Of a DNA stretch of 64,000 nucleotides, positions 35,475-42,706 are shown one piece after another; within the stretch, counting starts at the first letter, position 1; each line of letters opens with the position of its first letter. The DNA lies in contig CAZFZT010000004.1 in NCBI GenBank assembly GCA_964523675.1, positions 1-64,000 of the forward strand, written 5' to 3'. This stretch comes from CAZFZT01 sp964523675 (GTDB taxonomy: Bacteria > Planctomycetota > Phycisphaerae > Phycisphaerales > SM1A02). The position numbers and the translations under genes are program-made. Under the pieces are notes generated by a model that was not told the origin of the DNA, did not search any database, and saw only the letters and a program-made list of their open reading frames with translations.

Positions 35475-37322
35475 TCACGCGACAATCGCCGGATCTGCGA
35501 CAAACTCCGGGTACATCTCCATAGCGTTTACCCAGCGCGTCATGGCATCCTGGGCCTGCTTGCGCTGCTCCGGTAGTGCAAGCGGCCGGCCCCTGGCATC
35601 GAGAATCAAACCGACGGTGCCGCCGCGCGCTTTGCGCGTGATTTTCTTGCCGGGGCCTGCGCCGAAGTCGAAGCCGCGTGCCGGTTCGATGGTGACGTTC
35701 ACGTACTCATCCGGCCCGAGCGGAATGAGTTTGAGTTCGCCGCACTTCATCTCGCCGCGATCATTCAATGATTCGCCTTCGATCACATAGGTGAAGCATG
35801 GCTTGCCGACTTTGCCGGTGCCTTTGGCTGCGATGCACGTACCGAGATAGATGAGGCAATCGCGCTCGAAGACTTCGAGGGCCGCCTGGTCATGCACTTC
35901 CGCCAGCACGCCAAGGTGCGGCATCATGAAGATGGAGTCCTTCGCCAGAGTAGTAAAGCCCTCCGGCTCGAAGGCGTCGATCAACATCATGGCCGTCTGG
36001 TTCATGCGCGGGGCGTGGGAGAGGACGCCGCCGGATGCGACGAGCAGATCGAGCGTCATGTTGTTGACAATGGACTGGCCGCCGACTTCCTGGCTGAACG
36101 TGTCGCCGACGGTGCGCTGCTGCTGCACGCCCTTGAGCGTGGTGGCGAACTCCTTGTGCTGAATGTACGCCAGCCGCAATGCTTCACGGGCCACGGCCTG
36201 CTCGAAGATGAGCGCTTCCTGCGTTTGCGGAATCGTCGTCGGCCGGATCATCTTGTTCTTGATGCGGTTGCGCAGTTCGCGCTCGTCCATGATCTCCGGA
36301 TCAAGATGCACCCAGCGGAGAACATTTGCCATGCCTGCCTCGGCGCAGACGTTGGAGATCGAATACGACATGCCGAGGTTCGCGCTGACGGTGCGGTTGA
36401 ATGTTTTGTCGAAGACGGAAAAGACGTCGGTGGTCGCGCCGCCGATGTCAACGCCGACGACGTTGATGTTCTGCTTCTCTGCGATGGTTTGCAGGATGTT
36501 GCCGACTGCGCCCGGAGTTGGCATGATCGGCGCGTGCGTCCACTGCATCAACTTGTCATATCCGGGGGCGTGGGCCATGACGTGCTCGAGGAACATGTCG
36601 TGGATGGCATCGCGCGCGGGTGCGAGGTTTTCGCGTTCGAGCACCGGCCGCAGGTTGTCAACGACCATCAGGTCGATGGATTCGTCGAAGACTTTCTCGA
36701 CGAGCGGCGCAGCGTCCTTGTTGCCTGCGTAGATGAGCGGCATCGAGAATGTCGTGCCGAAACGCGGCTGGGGCTTGGCTGGCGCGATGAGTTCGGCGAT
36801 TTGAACGACATGCGTGGTTGTGCCGCCGTCGATGCCGCCGGAGACGAGGATCATGTCGGGGCGGAGTTCGCGGATGCGCTGAATTTGCTCGTGCGGCTTG
36901 CGCTTGTCGTTGGAGGCGATCACGTCCATGACAATCGCCCCTGCGCCCAGGGCGGCTCGCTTGGCGCTGGCTGCGGTCATCTCCGCGACGACGCCTGCGA
37001 CCATCATCTGCAAGCCGCCGCCTGCGGAGGAGGTGGAAATGTAGATGTCGCAGCCGACATCGCCCTGCGCCGGGTGGATCAAGCGGCCGTTCTCATCGAC
37101 GAGCTTGCGCCCGGCGAGTTCCTGCACTTCGGTGACTGCGTTGACGACGCCCATCGTGACGTCAGCGAAGGGCTCCTCGACGGTAGTGGGCGCTTCGCCA
37201 CGATGCGTCTGTCGATACACGCCATCAACCTTTTGAATGAGGATCGCCTTGGTGGTGGTCGATCCGCAGTCGGTGGCGAGGATGACGTTGATGTTTTCAG
37301 GAATCAGTTTCTTATGTTCCAC
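35475..37322 (-). CDS. glmL: GlmL/MutL-family actin-like ATPase
   Basis: A 615-residue member of the family of MutL/GlmL, thought to be an ATPase chaperone that reactivates B12-dependent glutamate mutase. It has two ASKHA-type phosphate motifs: ILATDCGSTTTKAILI (about 14-29) and VVGVDIGGATTDVFSVF. YISTSSAGGGLQMMVAGVV and ILVSGGIDGGTTTHVVQIAELI lie between them. No mutase subunit gene is in the window, and the neighbours are membrane proteins. In this setting it may instead energise assembly of the cluster's membrane complex; that is inference. It ends in SLNDRGEMKCGEL and a normal C-terminus. Confidence 0.88.
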   Translation of the reverse strand: MEHKKLIPENINVILATDCGSTTTKAILIQKVDGVYRQTHRGEAPTTVEEPFADVTMGVVNAVTEVQELAGRKLVDENGRLIHPAQGDVGCDIYISTSSAGGGLQMMVAGVVAEMTAASAKRAALGAGAIVMDVIASNDKRKPHEQIQRIRELRPDMILVSGGIDGGTTTHVVQIAELIAPAKPQPRFGTTFSMPLIYAGNKDAAPLVEKVFDESIDLMVVDNLRPVLERENLAPARDAIHDMFLEHVMAHAPGYDKLMQWTHAPIMPTPGAVGNILQTIAEKQNINVVGVDIGGATTDVFSVFDKTFNRTVSANLGMSYSISNVCAEAGMANVLRWVHLDPEIMDERELRNRIKNKMIRPTTIPQTQEALIFEQAVAREALRLAYIQHKEFATTLKGVQQQRTVGDTFSQEVGGQSIVNNMTLDLLVASGGVLSHAPRMNQTAMMLIDAFEPEGFTTLAKDSIFMMPHLGVLAEVHDQAALEVFERDCLIYLGTCIAAKGTGKVGKPCFTYVIEGESLNDRGEMKCGELKLIPLGPDEYVNVTIEPARGFDFGAGPGKKITRKARGGTVGLILDARGRPLALPEQRKQAQDAMTRWVNAMEMYPEFVADPAIVA

Positions 37323-37338
37323 GCACGTTCCTTTTCAA

Positions 37339-37432
37339 TTCACCGCTGAGCCGCAGAGAGTGCTGAGAAAGCTGTACTTCTCACTCAATCCGCTCTGCCC
37401 CCTCTGCGTTCTCTGCGTCTCTGCGGTGAGAC
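37339..37432. repeat. CTCTGCG-type dispersed repeat with inverted arms
   Basis: CACCGCTGAGCCGCAGAG near 37342-37359 is an imperfect inverse of CTCTGCGTCTCTGCGGTG near 37413-37430. The 7-base CTCTGCG unit recurs across the right arm. The minus-strand reading of the right arm encodes SHRRDAENAEGAER, a peptide I recognise as the usual translation of this widespread planctomycete/cyanobacterial repeat. Confidence 0.75.
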
Positions 37433-37743
37433 CTGCTATCTAACTCTTCCAGCAGCCGGCAAAGATAATCGATTGAGCCGCGATGCTCCAGCATCTGGGC
37501 GAAGTGATGGTATTCGCTCGTGTCGAGCAGCGCGGCGACGGCCGGCCTGAAAAAGTGCATGGCGTTGGCGGCGATGTAGTTCATGCCGCGGCTGCTTTCG
37601 AGGAATAGAAGCGTTGGTGTCGTGAGACCGCGCCTGACGGACCAGCGACAGACCTTCTCCGCAACGGCGCGCTGCTCTTCCGTCGGCTCGAAGTCCTCTG
37701 GCTTTTCAACAGTGAAGGCGTGCTTGAGCCAGTCGAGGTTCAT
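37381..37743 (-). CDS. small conserved protein at the head of the GlmL-associated cluster
   Basis: 120 residues. Residues 1 to about 100 (TEEQRAVAEKVCRWSVRRGLTTPTLLFLESSRGMNYIAANAMHFFRPAVAALLDTSEYHHFAQMLEHRGSIDYLCRLLEEL) look like a genuine small helical domain. I have seen similar proteins beside GlmL/DUF6754 genes. The last 18 residues (from SRSHRRDAENA) are encoded by a dispersed repeat, so the native stop was probably lost or replaced. No function is known. It is the first gene of the cluster, 58 bases before glmL. Confidence 0.68.
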   Translation of the reverse strand: MNLDWLKHAFTVEKPEDFEPTEEQRAVAEKVCRWSVRRGLTTPTLLFLESSRGMNYIAANAMHFFRPAVAALLDTSEYHHFAQMLEHRGSIDYLCRLLEELDSRSHRRDAENAEGAERIE

Positions 37744-37767
37744 ACGATCACCTCGAAGGCCGCGCTT

Positions 37768-37785
37768 CGCTGCGCGTCGCGGCTA
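37768..37785 (+). repeat. CGCTGCGCGTCGCGGCTA dispersed element, copy 2
   Basis: An exact 18-base match to 40529-40546. It lies in the gap between the small cluster gene and the 37820 gene, preceded by CGCGCTT. Confidence 0.6.
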
Positions 37786-37819
37786 CACGGGGGGAGTATG
37801 CAATGGAATTGCTTTGCGG

Positions 37820-38347
37820 TCATCGGCGTCTCGTGTTCATCGATTCCTGAATGTGATGAATGATTCGCTGCCGCTGTGCCTCATCAAAGAGCAGATGCAT
37901 GCCGCGATAGGCATCGAGCCGCGATCGCGCTGGGCGCGTCGAGAGATAGCCGCCATGCTCATCCCAGACAAAACGCTGCACCGCGCTCCAGCGCAGGCGC
38001 ACTCGCCGCATCGGGTACGCAGCCGTAATGCCGTACTCGTCGATGGTGAACCTGCTTGGGAAGAAAAAGCGATTGAGCGCGCAGATGAGCAGCACGCTGC
38101 CGAGCAGCGCCAACCCTGCACCAGCGGCGGTCACATAGATGAACCCGGCGATCACGAGAATGATGCCGATCGCCAGAACCCCCTGCCCCGGCCGCTCCCG
38201 CATCGGATGGGCCTGCCAGCGGAGCACAACGGGCCGATCGCTCGCCGAGCGTTGCGCCCCGGCCTGTGGCTGAGCAGGAGTTGGCGTTGGCATCGTGGCT
38301 GAATCCATCATCATGACGCTGGGCGAACCGTAGAATAGCCGCTCCAA
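37820..38347 (-). CDS. small membrane protein, PH-like domain suspected
   Basis: Up to 175 residues; the ATG codons at residues 12-14 or 19 are equally likely starts. After a polar N-terminus two helices follow closely (VLAIGIILVIAGFIYVT and GLALLGSVLLICALNRFFF). The part after them, PSRFTIDEYGITAAYPMRRVRLRWSAVQRFVWDEHGGYLST, has the strand pattern of bacterial PH domains. There is no catalytic motif. It is divergent from the BtuF-like gene. Function unknown. Confidence 0.68.
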   Translation of the reverse strand: MERLFYGSPSVMMMDSATMPTPTPAQPQAGAQRSASDRPVVLRWQAHPMRERPGQGVLAIGIILVIAGFIYVTAAGAGLALLGSVLLICALNRFFFPSRFTIDEYGITAAYPMRRVRLRWSAVQRFVWDEHGGYLSTRPARSRLDAYRGMHLLFDEAQRQRIIHHIQESMNTRRR

Positions 38348-38441
38348 GGGACAAAGGCACCAGACCGCGCCCAGAAGTTCGAAACCCGGGATTGACGGGC
38401 GCAGCGAGGAAGATCAGATCGATCTGTGAGAAACCGCACCC

Positions 38442-39347
38442 ATGCGCAATCATGTACTCATCATCCTTTGGCTGGCGATCACGTTCGCTACCGGCTGCCG
38501 GGAGCAACCAGCAGGAACATCAGGGAGCGCGGCCACGGCGACGGAGCCGCGCATCGTGTCGTTGAGTCCTGCCATCTCGCGCACACTCGTTGACTTGGAG
38601 CTCGATCACCTGATTGTCGGTCGCACACCGTTTTGCGACGCGCTCAATCACGACATTCCCGTTGTGGGCGATCTGCATGACCTCAATTATGAAGCGCTGA
38701 TTCGTGTTCGACCGACGCACATCCTCATCCAACCGCCTGCCTCTGGTGTCAACACGCAGCTGGTGCAACTTGCGCAGGAGCGCGGCTGGTCGCTGCACAT
38801 GTGGCGTCTTGAACGGCTTGAGGATATTGCAACGCTCATCGGCGACCTGCCCAGCGCGATTTTTCAAGAAGACCTTGAAACACAGTCGAATGCGCTTGAA
38901 CGGTCGCTGGCGCTGATCGAACAATTCATCGAGCTTCAGGAGGTTGAGGCGAGGCGCGCCCTGCCCCCAACGACGCTGCTGCTCGTCGGCGTTGATCCCG
39001 TGACTGCCTTTGGTACCGAAACGTACCTGCACGAAGTGCTCCTCATGGTGGGCGGGCGCAATGCTGCGCAGCATGCGAGCTACCCGCAGTACACGCTCGA
39101 AGATATCTCGAAAATGAATCCGCAGCAGGTGATTCTTGTGCGTCCGAACGCAGCCACCAACGACCTCGCACCACTCGGCCCGATTCTTTCCATGAATATC
39201 GACGCAGTGAATGAGAATCGTCTTGCGGTCCTCACGCATCCGGATGCGCTGCTGCCATCGAGCGGCGTCATTGGCGTCGCGGAGGAGTTGCGCGAGATTC
39301 TGGACACGTTTCAGAACAACGACGAAGCCGCGGATGGACACCGATAA
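38442..39347 (+). CDS. BtuF/FepB-like metal-chelate substrate-binding lipoprotein
   Basis: 301 residues. The lipoprotein signal is LIILWLAITFATGC, with the cysteine near residue 20. The mature protein is a helical-backbone periplasmic binding protein: RIVSLSPAISRTLVDLELDHLIVGRT, then VGDLHDLNYEALIRVRPTHILIQ, and EVLLMVGGRNAAQHASYPQYTLEDISKMNPQQVILVRP. Together these fit cobalamin (BtuF) or siderophore binding. The last residues (EAADGHR) run into a dispersed repeat. The permease gene follows. The ligand could be cobalamin, given GlmL nearby, but the sequence alone does not prove it. Confidence 0.85.
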   Translation: MRNHVLIILWLAITFATGCREQPAGTSGSAATATEPRIVSLSPAISRTLVDLELDHLIVGRTPFCDALNHDIPVVGDLHDLNYEALIRVRPTHILIQPPASGVNTQLVQLAQERGWSLHMWRLERLEDIATLIGDLPSAIFQEDLETQSNALERSLALIEQFIELQEVEARRALPPTTLLLVGVDPVTAFGTETYLHEVLLMVGGRNAAQHASYPQYTLEDISKMNPQQVILVRPNAATNDLAPLGPILSMNIDAVNENRLAVLTHPDALLPSSGVIGVAEELREILDTFQNNDEAADGHR

Positions 39348-39360
39348 CACAGATGAATCA
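39331..39360. repeat. GGATGGACACCGATAACACA-type dispersed repeat, left copy
   Basis: GGATGGACACCGATAACACA and following GATG overlap the stop of the substrate-binding gene. The inverse family member is at 39479-39518. I know the TGGACACGGATGAACACGGATG type as a dispersed repeat in planctomycetes. Confidence 0.6.
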
Positions 39361-39514
39361 GTTGTGGCCAGCATGAAGAGGACGAATGCCTCATCGCCCG
39401 CATCACCATTGGAAACGCCGGTCTCCATGTACCGTCTGTGCGGTGCTTCCGTTCCGCAGATCGCGCATTCTGCGTTCCCATCCGAGTTGATCCATGTTCA
39501 TCCGTGGCCATCAC
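39348..39514. other. gap between binding protein and permease, bounded by repeats
   Basis: About 170 bases with repeat copies at both ends (39331-39360 and 39479-39518) and no gene. A mobile-element insertion between two operon genes is the simplest reading. Confidence 0.5.
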
Positions 39515-39518
39515 ATGA
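39479..39518. repeat. GGATGGACAC-type dispersed repeat, right copy (inverted)
   Basis: Contains GATCCATGTTCATCCGTGG and following CCATCAC, the reverse orientation of the 39331 family. It encodes the MFIRGHH extension upstream of the permease ATG at 39515. Confidence 0.6.
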
Positions 39519-40501
39519 ATAGGAGAACACTCGGCTTCCTTTCGCTGCTTTTCATCGCACTCGGCGCAATCGTGCTGCGTCTGTTCATTGATCGCGATCC
39601 GGCCCAGGGGCTCGGCTTCGCCTGGCCGGACCCCTCGTTTGCGGTCTTTCGCTACAACGCCATCATCATCGGCTGTGTGGTGGGCGCAGCGCTGGCGACC
39701 TCCGGCGTGCTGCTACAGGCGCTGCTGCGTAATCCGCTCGCTTCGCCTTTCATTTTGGGCCTCTCAAGCGGTGCCGGGCTCGGAGTGATGTCGGCGATGT
39801 ACATCGGTTACGCAACGGGAGCGACCTTCCTGCAGGGTGGAAGCAATGCGATGCCTGCACTTGTCGGCGCGGTGGTCGTCCTCGGCATTGTGTACGCGCT
39901 CGGCAGGCAACGCGGCATGTTGGACCCACTTTCACTCGTCCTCATCGGCGTCGTCGTCAGCGCGGTGTGCGGCGCGCTCATTATGTTTCTGCAGCGGCTC
40001 GTGCCGGGCGGCTTGCGAGGCGACCTTGCAGTGTGGATGATGGGGAACATTCCGCAGGGCATCAGCCGACCTCGCCTGATCTTCGCGGCCGGACTGGCGA
40101 TCTTCGGCGTGTTCGTTGCCACGGGCATGGGCAGATCAATGGATGCGGCGACGCTTGGTGATGATGAAGCGCGCAGCGTCGGGCTGTCGCTTGCACCTGT
40201 GCGGGCCGGCATGTTTCTCCTTGCGGGCGCGCTCGCTGCTACGACCGTTGCAGTAGCCGGGCCGATTGCGTTTGTGGGGTTGATCGCCCCTCATGCAGCA
40301 CGGATTGTTGTCGGCCACCGCCATACGTTGCTGGTGCCGTCAAGCGCGCTGGCAGGAGCTGCACTGATCATCTTCGCCGATGCCGCCAGTCAGGCGCTCG
40401 ACATCGGCGCCGGCCGCATGCCTGTAGGTGTCTTCACTGCGTTGATCGGCGGCCCCGCGTTCATTTGGCTACTCAAGCACAGAAATGTCGCGGGCATGTA
40501 G
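39515..40501 (+). CDS. FecCD/BtuC-family ABC transporter permease
   Basis: 328 residues from the ATG at 39515; an upstream ATG at 39494 adds a repeat-derived heptapeptide. About nine to ten transmembrane helices. Family signatures are GVLLQALLRNPLASPFILGLSSGAGLGV (residues 60-87), GDLAVWMMGNIPQG, DDEARSVGLSLAPVRAGMFLLAGALAATTVAVAGPIAFVGLIAPHAAR and the C-terminal GRMPVGVFTALIGGPAFIWLL. It pairs with the binding protein at 38442 for cobalamin or iron-chelate uptake. The matching ATPase gene does not follow. Confidence 0.92.
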   Translation: MNRRTLGFLSLLFIALGAIVLRLFIDRDPAQGLGFAWPDPSFAVFRYNAIIIGCVVGAALATSGVLLQALLRNPLASPFILGLSSGAGLGVMSAMYIGYATGATFLQGGSNAMPALVGAVVVLGIVYALGRQRGMLDPLSLVLIGVVVSAVCGALIMFLQRLVPGGLRGDLAVWMMGNIPQGISRPRLIFAAGLAIFGVFVATGMGRSMDAATLGDDEARSVGLSLAPVRAGMFLLAGALAATTVAVAGPIAFVGLIAPHAARIVVGHRHTLLVPSSALAGAALIIFADAASQALDIGAGRMPVGVFTALIGGPAFIWLLKHRNVAGM

Positions 40502-40528
40502 AACAAGCCGAATCTTCTGCCATCGTTC

Positions 40529-40546
40529 CGCTGCGCGTCGCGGCTA
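40529..40546 (+). repeat. CGCTGCGCGTCGCGGCTA dispersed element, copy 3
   Basis: An exact 18-base match to 37768-37785. It lies in the 88-base gap between the permease and the convergent CoA-transferase gene. Confidence 0.6.
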
Positions 40547-40589
40547 TACGATTGCGAGCGCCAACGCGCATCCTCGTCAACCGCTTCGC

Positions 40590-41291
40590 TCACGCCCGCT
40601 GTGACACCGTGCGCTGCTCGATGCGCTTCTCGGGGACGGTCTTGACGATGCGATCAATGAAGATGCCGGGCGTGTGAATCTCATCCGGATCGAGGTCGCC
40701 GGTCTCGACGATCTCCTCGACCTCCGCCACTGTCACCTTGCCGCTGGTTGCGATCATCGGATTGAAGTTGCGCGCGGTCATTCGATAAATGAGGTTCCCG
40801 GCCGCGTCGGCCTTCCATGCCTTGACGAGCGCGAGGTCCGCGCGAATGCCGCGTTCGAGGACGTACTCCTCGCCGTCGAAAGTTTTTGTTTCCTTGCCCT
40901 CAGCCACGATTGTGCCGACGCCGGTCTTGGTGTAGAAGCCGGGAATGCCTGCGCCGCCGGCGCGCAGTCGCTCTGCAAGTGTGCCCTGCGGCGTAAACTC
41001 AAGTTCCAGTTCACCGGCCATGAATTGCCTCTCGAATTCCGCGTTTTCACCGACGTATGAGCTGACCATCTTTTTGATCTGGCGCGTTTGCAGGAGCAGG
41101 CCGAGGCCCCAGTCATCGACGCCCGCGTTGTTGGACACGGCCGTGAGTTCCTTTGCGCCGGTATCGCGCAGCGCGATGATGAGCCCTTCAGGAATGCCGC
41201 ACAGACCGAAGCCGCCGACGGCGATCGTCATGCCGTCGCGCACGAGGCCATCTAAAGCGGATGCGGGAGTGTCGAAGACCTTGTTGATCAT
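40590..41291 (-). CDS. scoA: 3-oxoacid CoA-transferase subunit A
   Basis: A 233-residue alpha subunit of family I CoA-transferase. VRDGMTIAVGGFGLCGIPEGLIIAL is the glycine-rich CoA site. SNNAGVDDWGLGLLLQTRQIKKMVSSYVGEN and ELEFTPQGTLAERLRAGGAGIPGFYTKTGVGT are diagnostic for SCOT/AtoD. The catalytic glutamate is on the B subunit, whose gene is not in the window. Alone this chain would be inactive, so scoB must lie elsewhere. Confidence 0.92.
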   Translation of the reverse strand: MINKVFDTPASALDGLVRDGMTIAVGGFGLCGIPEGLIIALRDTGAKELTAVSNNAGVDDWGLGLLLQTRQIKKMVSSYVGENAEFERQFMAGELELEFTPQGTLAERLRAGGAGIPGFYTKTGVGTIVAEGKETKTFDGEEYVLERGIRADLALVKAWKADAAGNLIYRMTARNFNPMIATSGKVTVAEVEEIVETGDLDPDEIHTPGIFIDRIVKTVPEKRIEQRTVSQRA

Positions 41292-41406
41292 GGCTCACAT
41301 GATATGGTGAGACGGTGAGCGTGTCCGCCTATAGCCGCGTGCCGGTAGGCCGCGGTTTGGGGGGTGCGGCGGCGCGGCGCTGCAACCGCGGGCTTCCGCC
41401 GCGCGG

Positions 41407-42654
41407 CTATTGGTTTGAAACCTTGTCGCCGTTTGTCGGCACGACGACGAGCACTTCGATCTCGCGTTCCACGGGAACTAGTTCCAGCCCCAATTGCTCG
41501 CGAATGGCGCTGGCGATATGCGAAGCGCGTTCATCGCCGGGCATTGAACGCACGCCCTCGTCGAACCTCAGGGTGATGTCGAAGCGGCCTTCGATTTCGG
41601 CCTCAATGATCACGGGCTGTTCGAGAATGAACTCCAGCGAAGGCGCGATCATCGAAACTTGAGTATTCGTCGCCTCAATGACGTGAGAACCTGTGCGGTA
41701 CGCGTGGCCGCCCTCCATGGCCGAGGGCAGCAGACGATGTTCGCCCTCGACCGGCAGGCGCAGTTCATACACAAGTCGGCGACGCGGCTCGCGGTGCGTC
41801 GTGAACTCGAAGGCCCCTTCGAGTGCACTTCGCAGAAGCGATCGCATGAGCGCTGAATCGCGGCGTGGGGCCTGAATCACGATCGTGTACTTCTCCTCAC
41901 CGAAGTGTTCAAGCCCCTCGATGCGCGTCTTCGAGATCGAATACGCGGCCGGAATCACCTGCCCAATCGGCATGCCATCGGCGGTGAATCCGCCGTTGCC
42001 CCACGAGGATGCGCCGCTGCCCTCACGCTTGCGTACGACCGCTTGCAGAAGCGGCACTTCATCGTCTGAAGCAGCGGGATCGCGTCCGGCAGCAACTGTC
42101 GGCCGATTCTCGCCTGAGGTGGTGAGTCCCGTGTCGCGCCCCTCCAGCACATTGCGAATCACCTCTTCCGTCACCTGCGTCGGATACGTGACCGCCGCGA
42201 TGCGGCCGTGCTGATCGACGATCACTGTGTGCGGGATGCCCGAAACCCCATACGCCGCATGCGTCTTGCCATTCTCATCAAATCCAATCCACGATTTCAT
42301 CTCGCGCCGGCCGAGAAACTGCTCGACGGGTTCGCTCTCCTCATCGGTGATGGCGAGGAACACCACCGGCTCGTCGGCGAAGGCGTCGGCAAGCTCATTG
42401 AGGTGCGGAATTGCTGCGACGCACGGCGCGCACCACGTCGCCCAGAACTCAAGCACAACAACCTTGCCGCGAAAGGCGTCCCACGAGGCCGTCGCGCCAT
42501 CCGGCGCCTGCATCAACTGGCGTATGTGTAGCGGGGGGGCCGGCTCGCGCGACTCGTCCAGCGGCGGCAGCGCAGCGCGGTCGCCAAGGGTCTGGCAGGA
42601 TGCAAGGATGCCGCCAAGAGCGACGACCGCGACGAATCCGAATCTTCTCCAGCT
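41407..42654 (-). CDS. TlpA-like thioredoxin lipoprotein fused to a DUF3738-type domain
   Basis: 415 residues from the ATG at 42654 (an ATG at 42681 adds 9). The lipoprotein signal is FGFVAVVALGGILASC. A thioredoxin fold follows (VVVLEFWATWCAPCVAAIPHL, WCAPC redox centre, then GVSGIPHTVIVDQHGRI with the cis-Pro). After a variable linker the C-terminal part (GMPIGQVIPAAYSISKTRIEGLEHFGEEKYTIVIQAPRRDSALMRSLLRSALEGAFEFTTHREPRRRLVYELRL) matches the DUF3738/TIGR03435 type. It is anchored in the periplasm and probably acts as a thiol oxidoreductase. The role of the second domain is unknown. Confidence 0.82.
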   Translation of the reverse strand, partial: SWRRFGFVAVVALGGILASCQTLGDRAALPPLDESREPAPPLHIRQLMQAPDGATASWDAFRGKVVVLEFWATWCAPCVAAIPHLNELADAFADEPVVFLAITDEESEPVEQFLGRREMKSWIGFDENGKTHAAYGVSGIPHTVIVDQHGRIAAVTYPTQVTEEVIRNVLEGRDTGLTTSGENRPTVAAGRDPAASDDEVPLLQAVVRKREGSGASSWGNGGFTADGMPIGQVIPAAYSISKTRIEGLEHFGEEKYTIVIQAPRRDSALMRSLLRSALEGAFEFTTHREPRRRLVYELRLPVEGEHRLLPSAMEGGHAYRTGSHVIEATNTQVSMIAPSLEFILEQPVIIEAEIEGRFDITLRFDEGVRSMPGDERASHIASAIREQLGLELVPVEREIEVLVVVPTNGDKVSNQ

Positions 42655-42706
42655 CATAGTTGTCTCCACTATTTGGCTCATGATCGCAGAACATCAGGGA
42701 ACGCGG

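Noticed and set aside
35892..37349. 485-codon open frame on the plus strand, antisense to glmL
   Set aside because: It lies fully within glmL, its codon pattern mirrors the opposite strand, and it has no family motif or ribosome-binding site. High-GC coding DNA commonly leaves long antisense frames.
38348..38441. Cobalamin riboswitch upstream of the BtuF-like gene
   Set aside because: No B12-box sequence or typical long structured leader is visible in the 94 bases.
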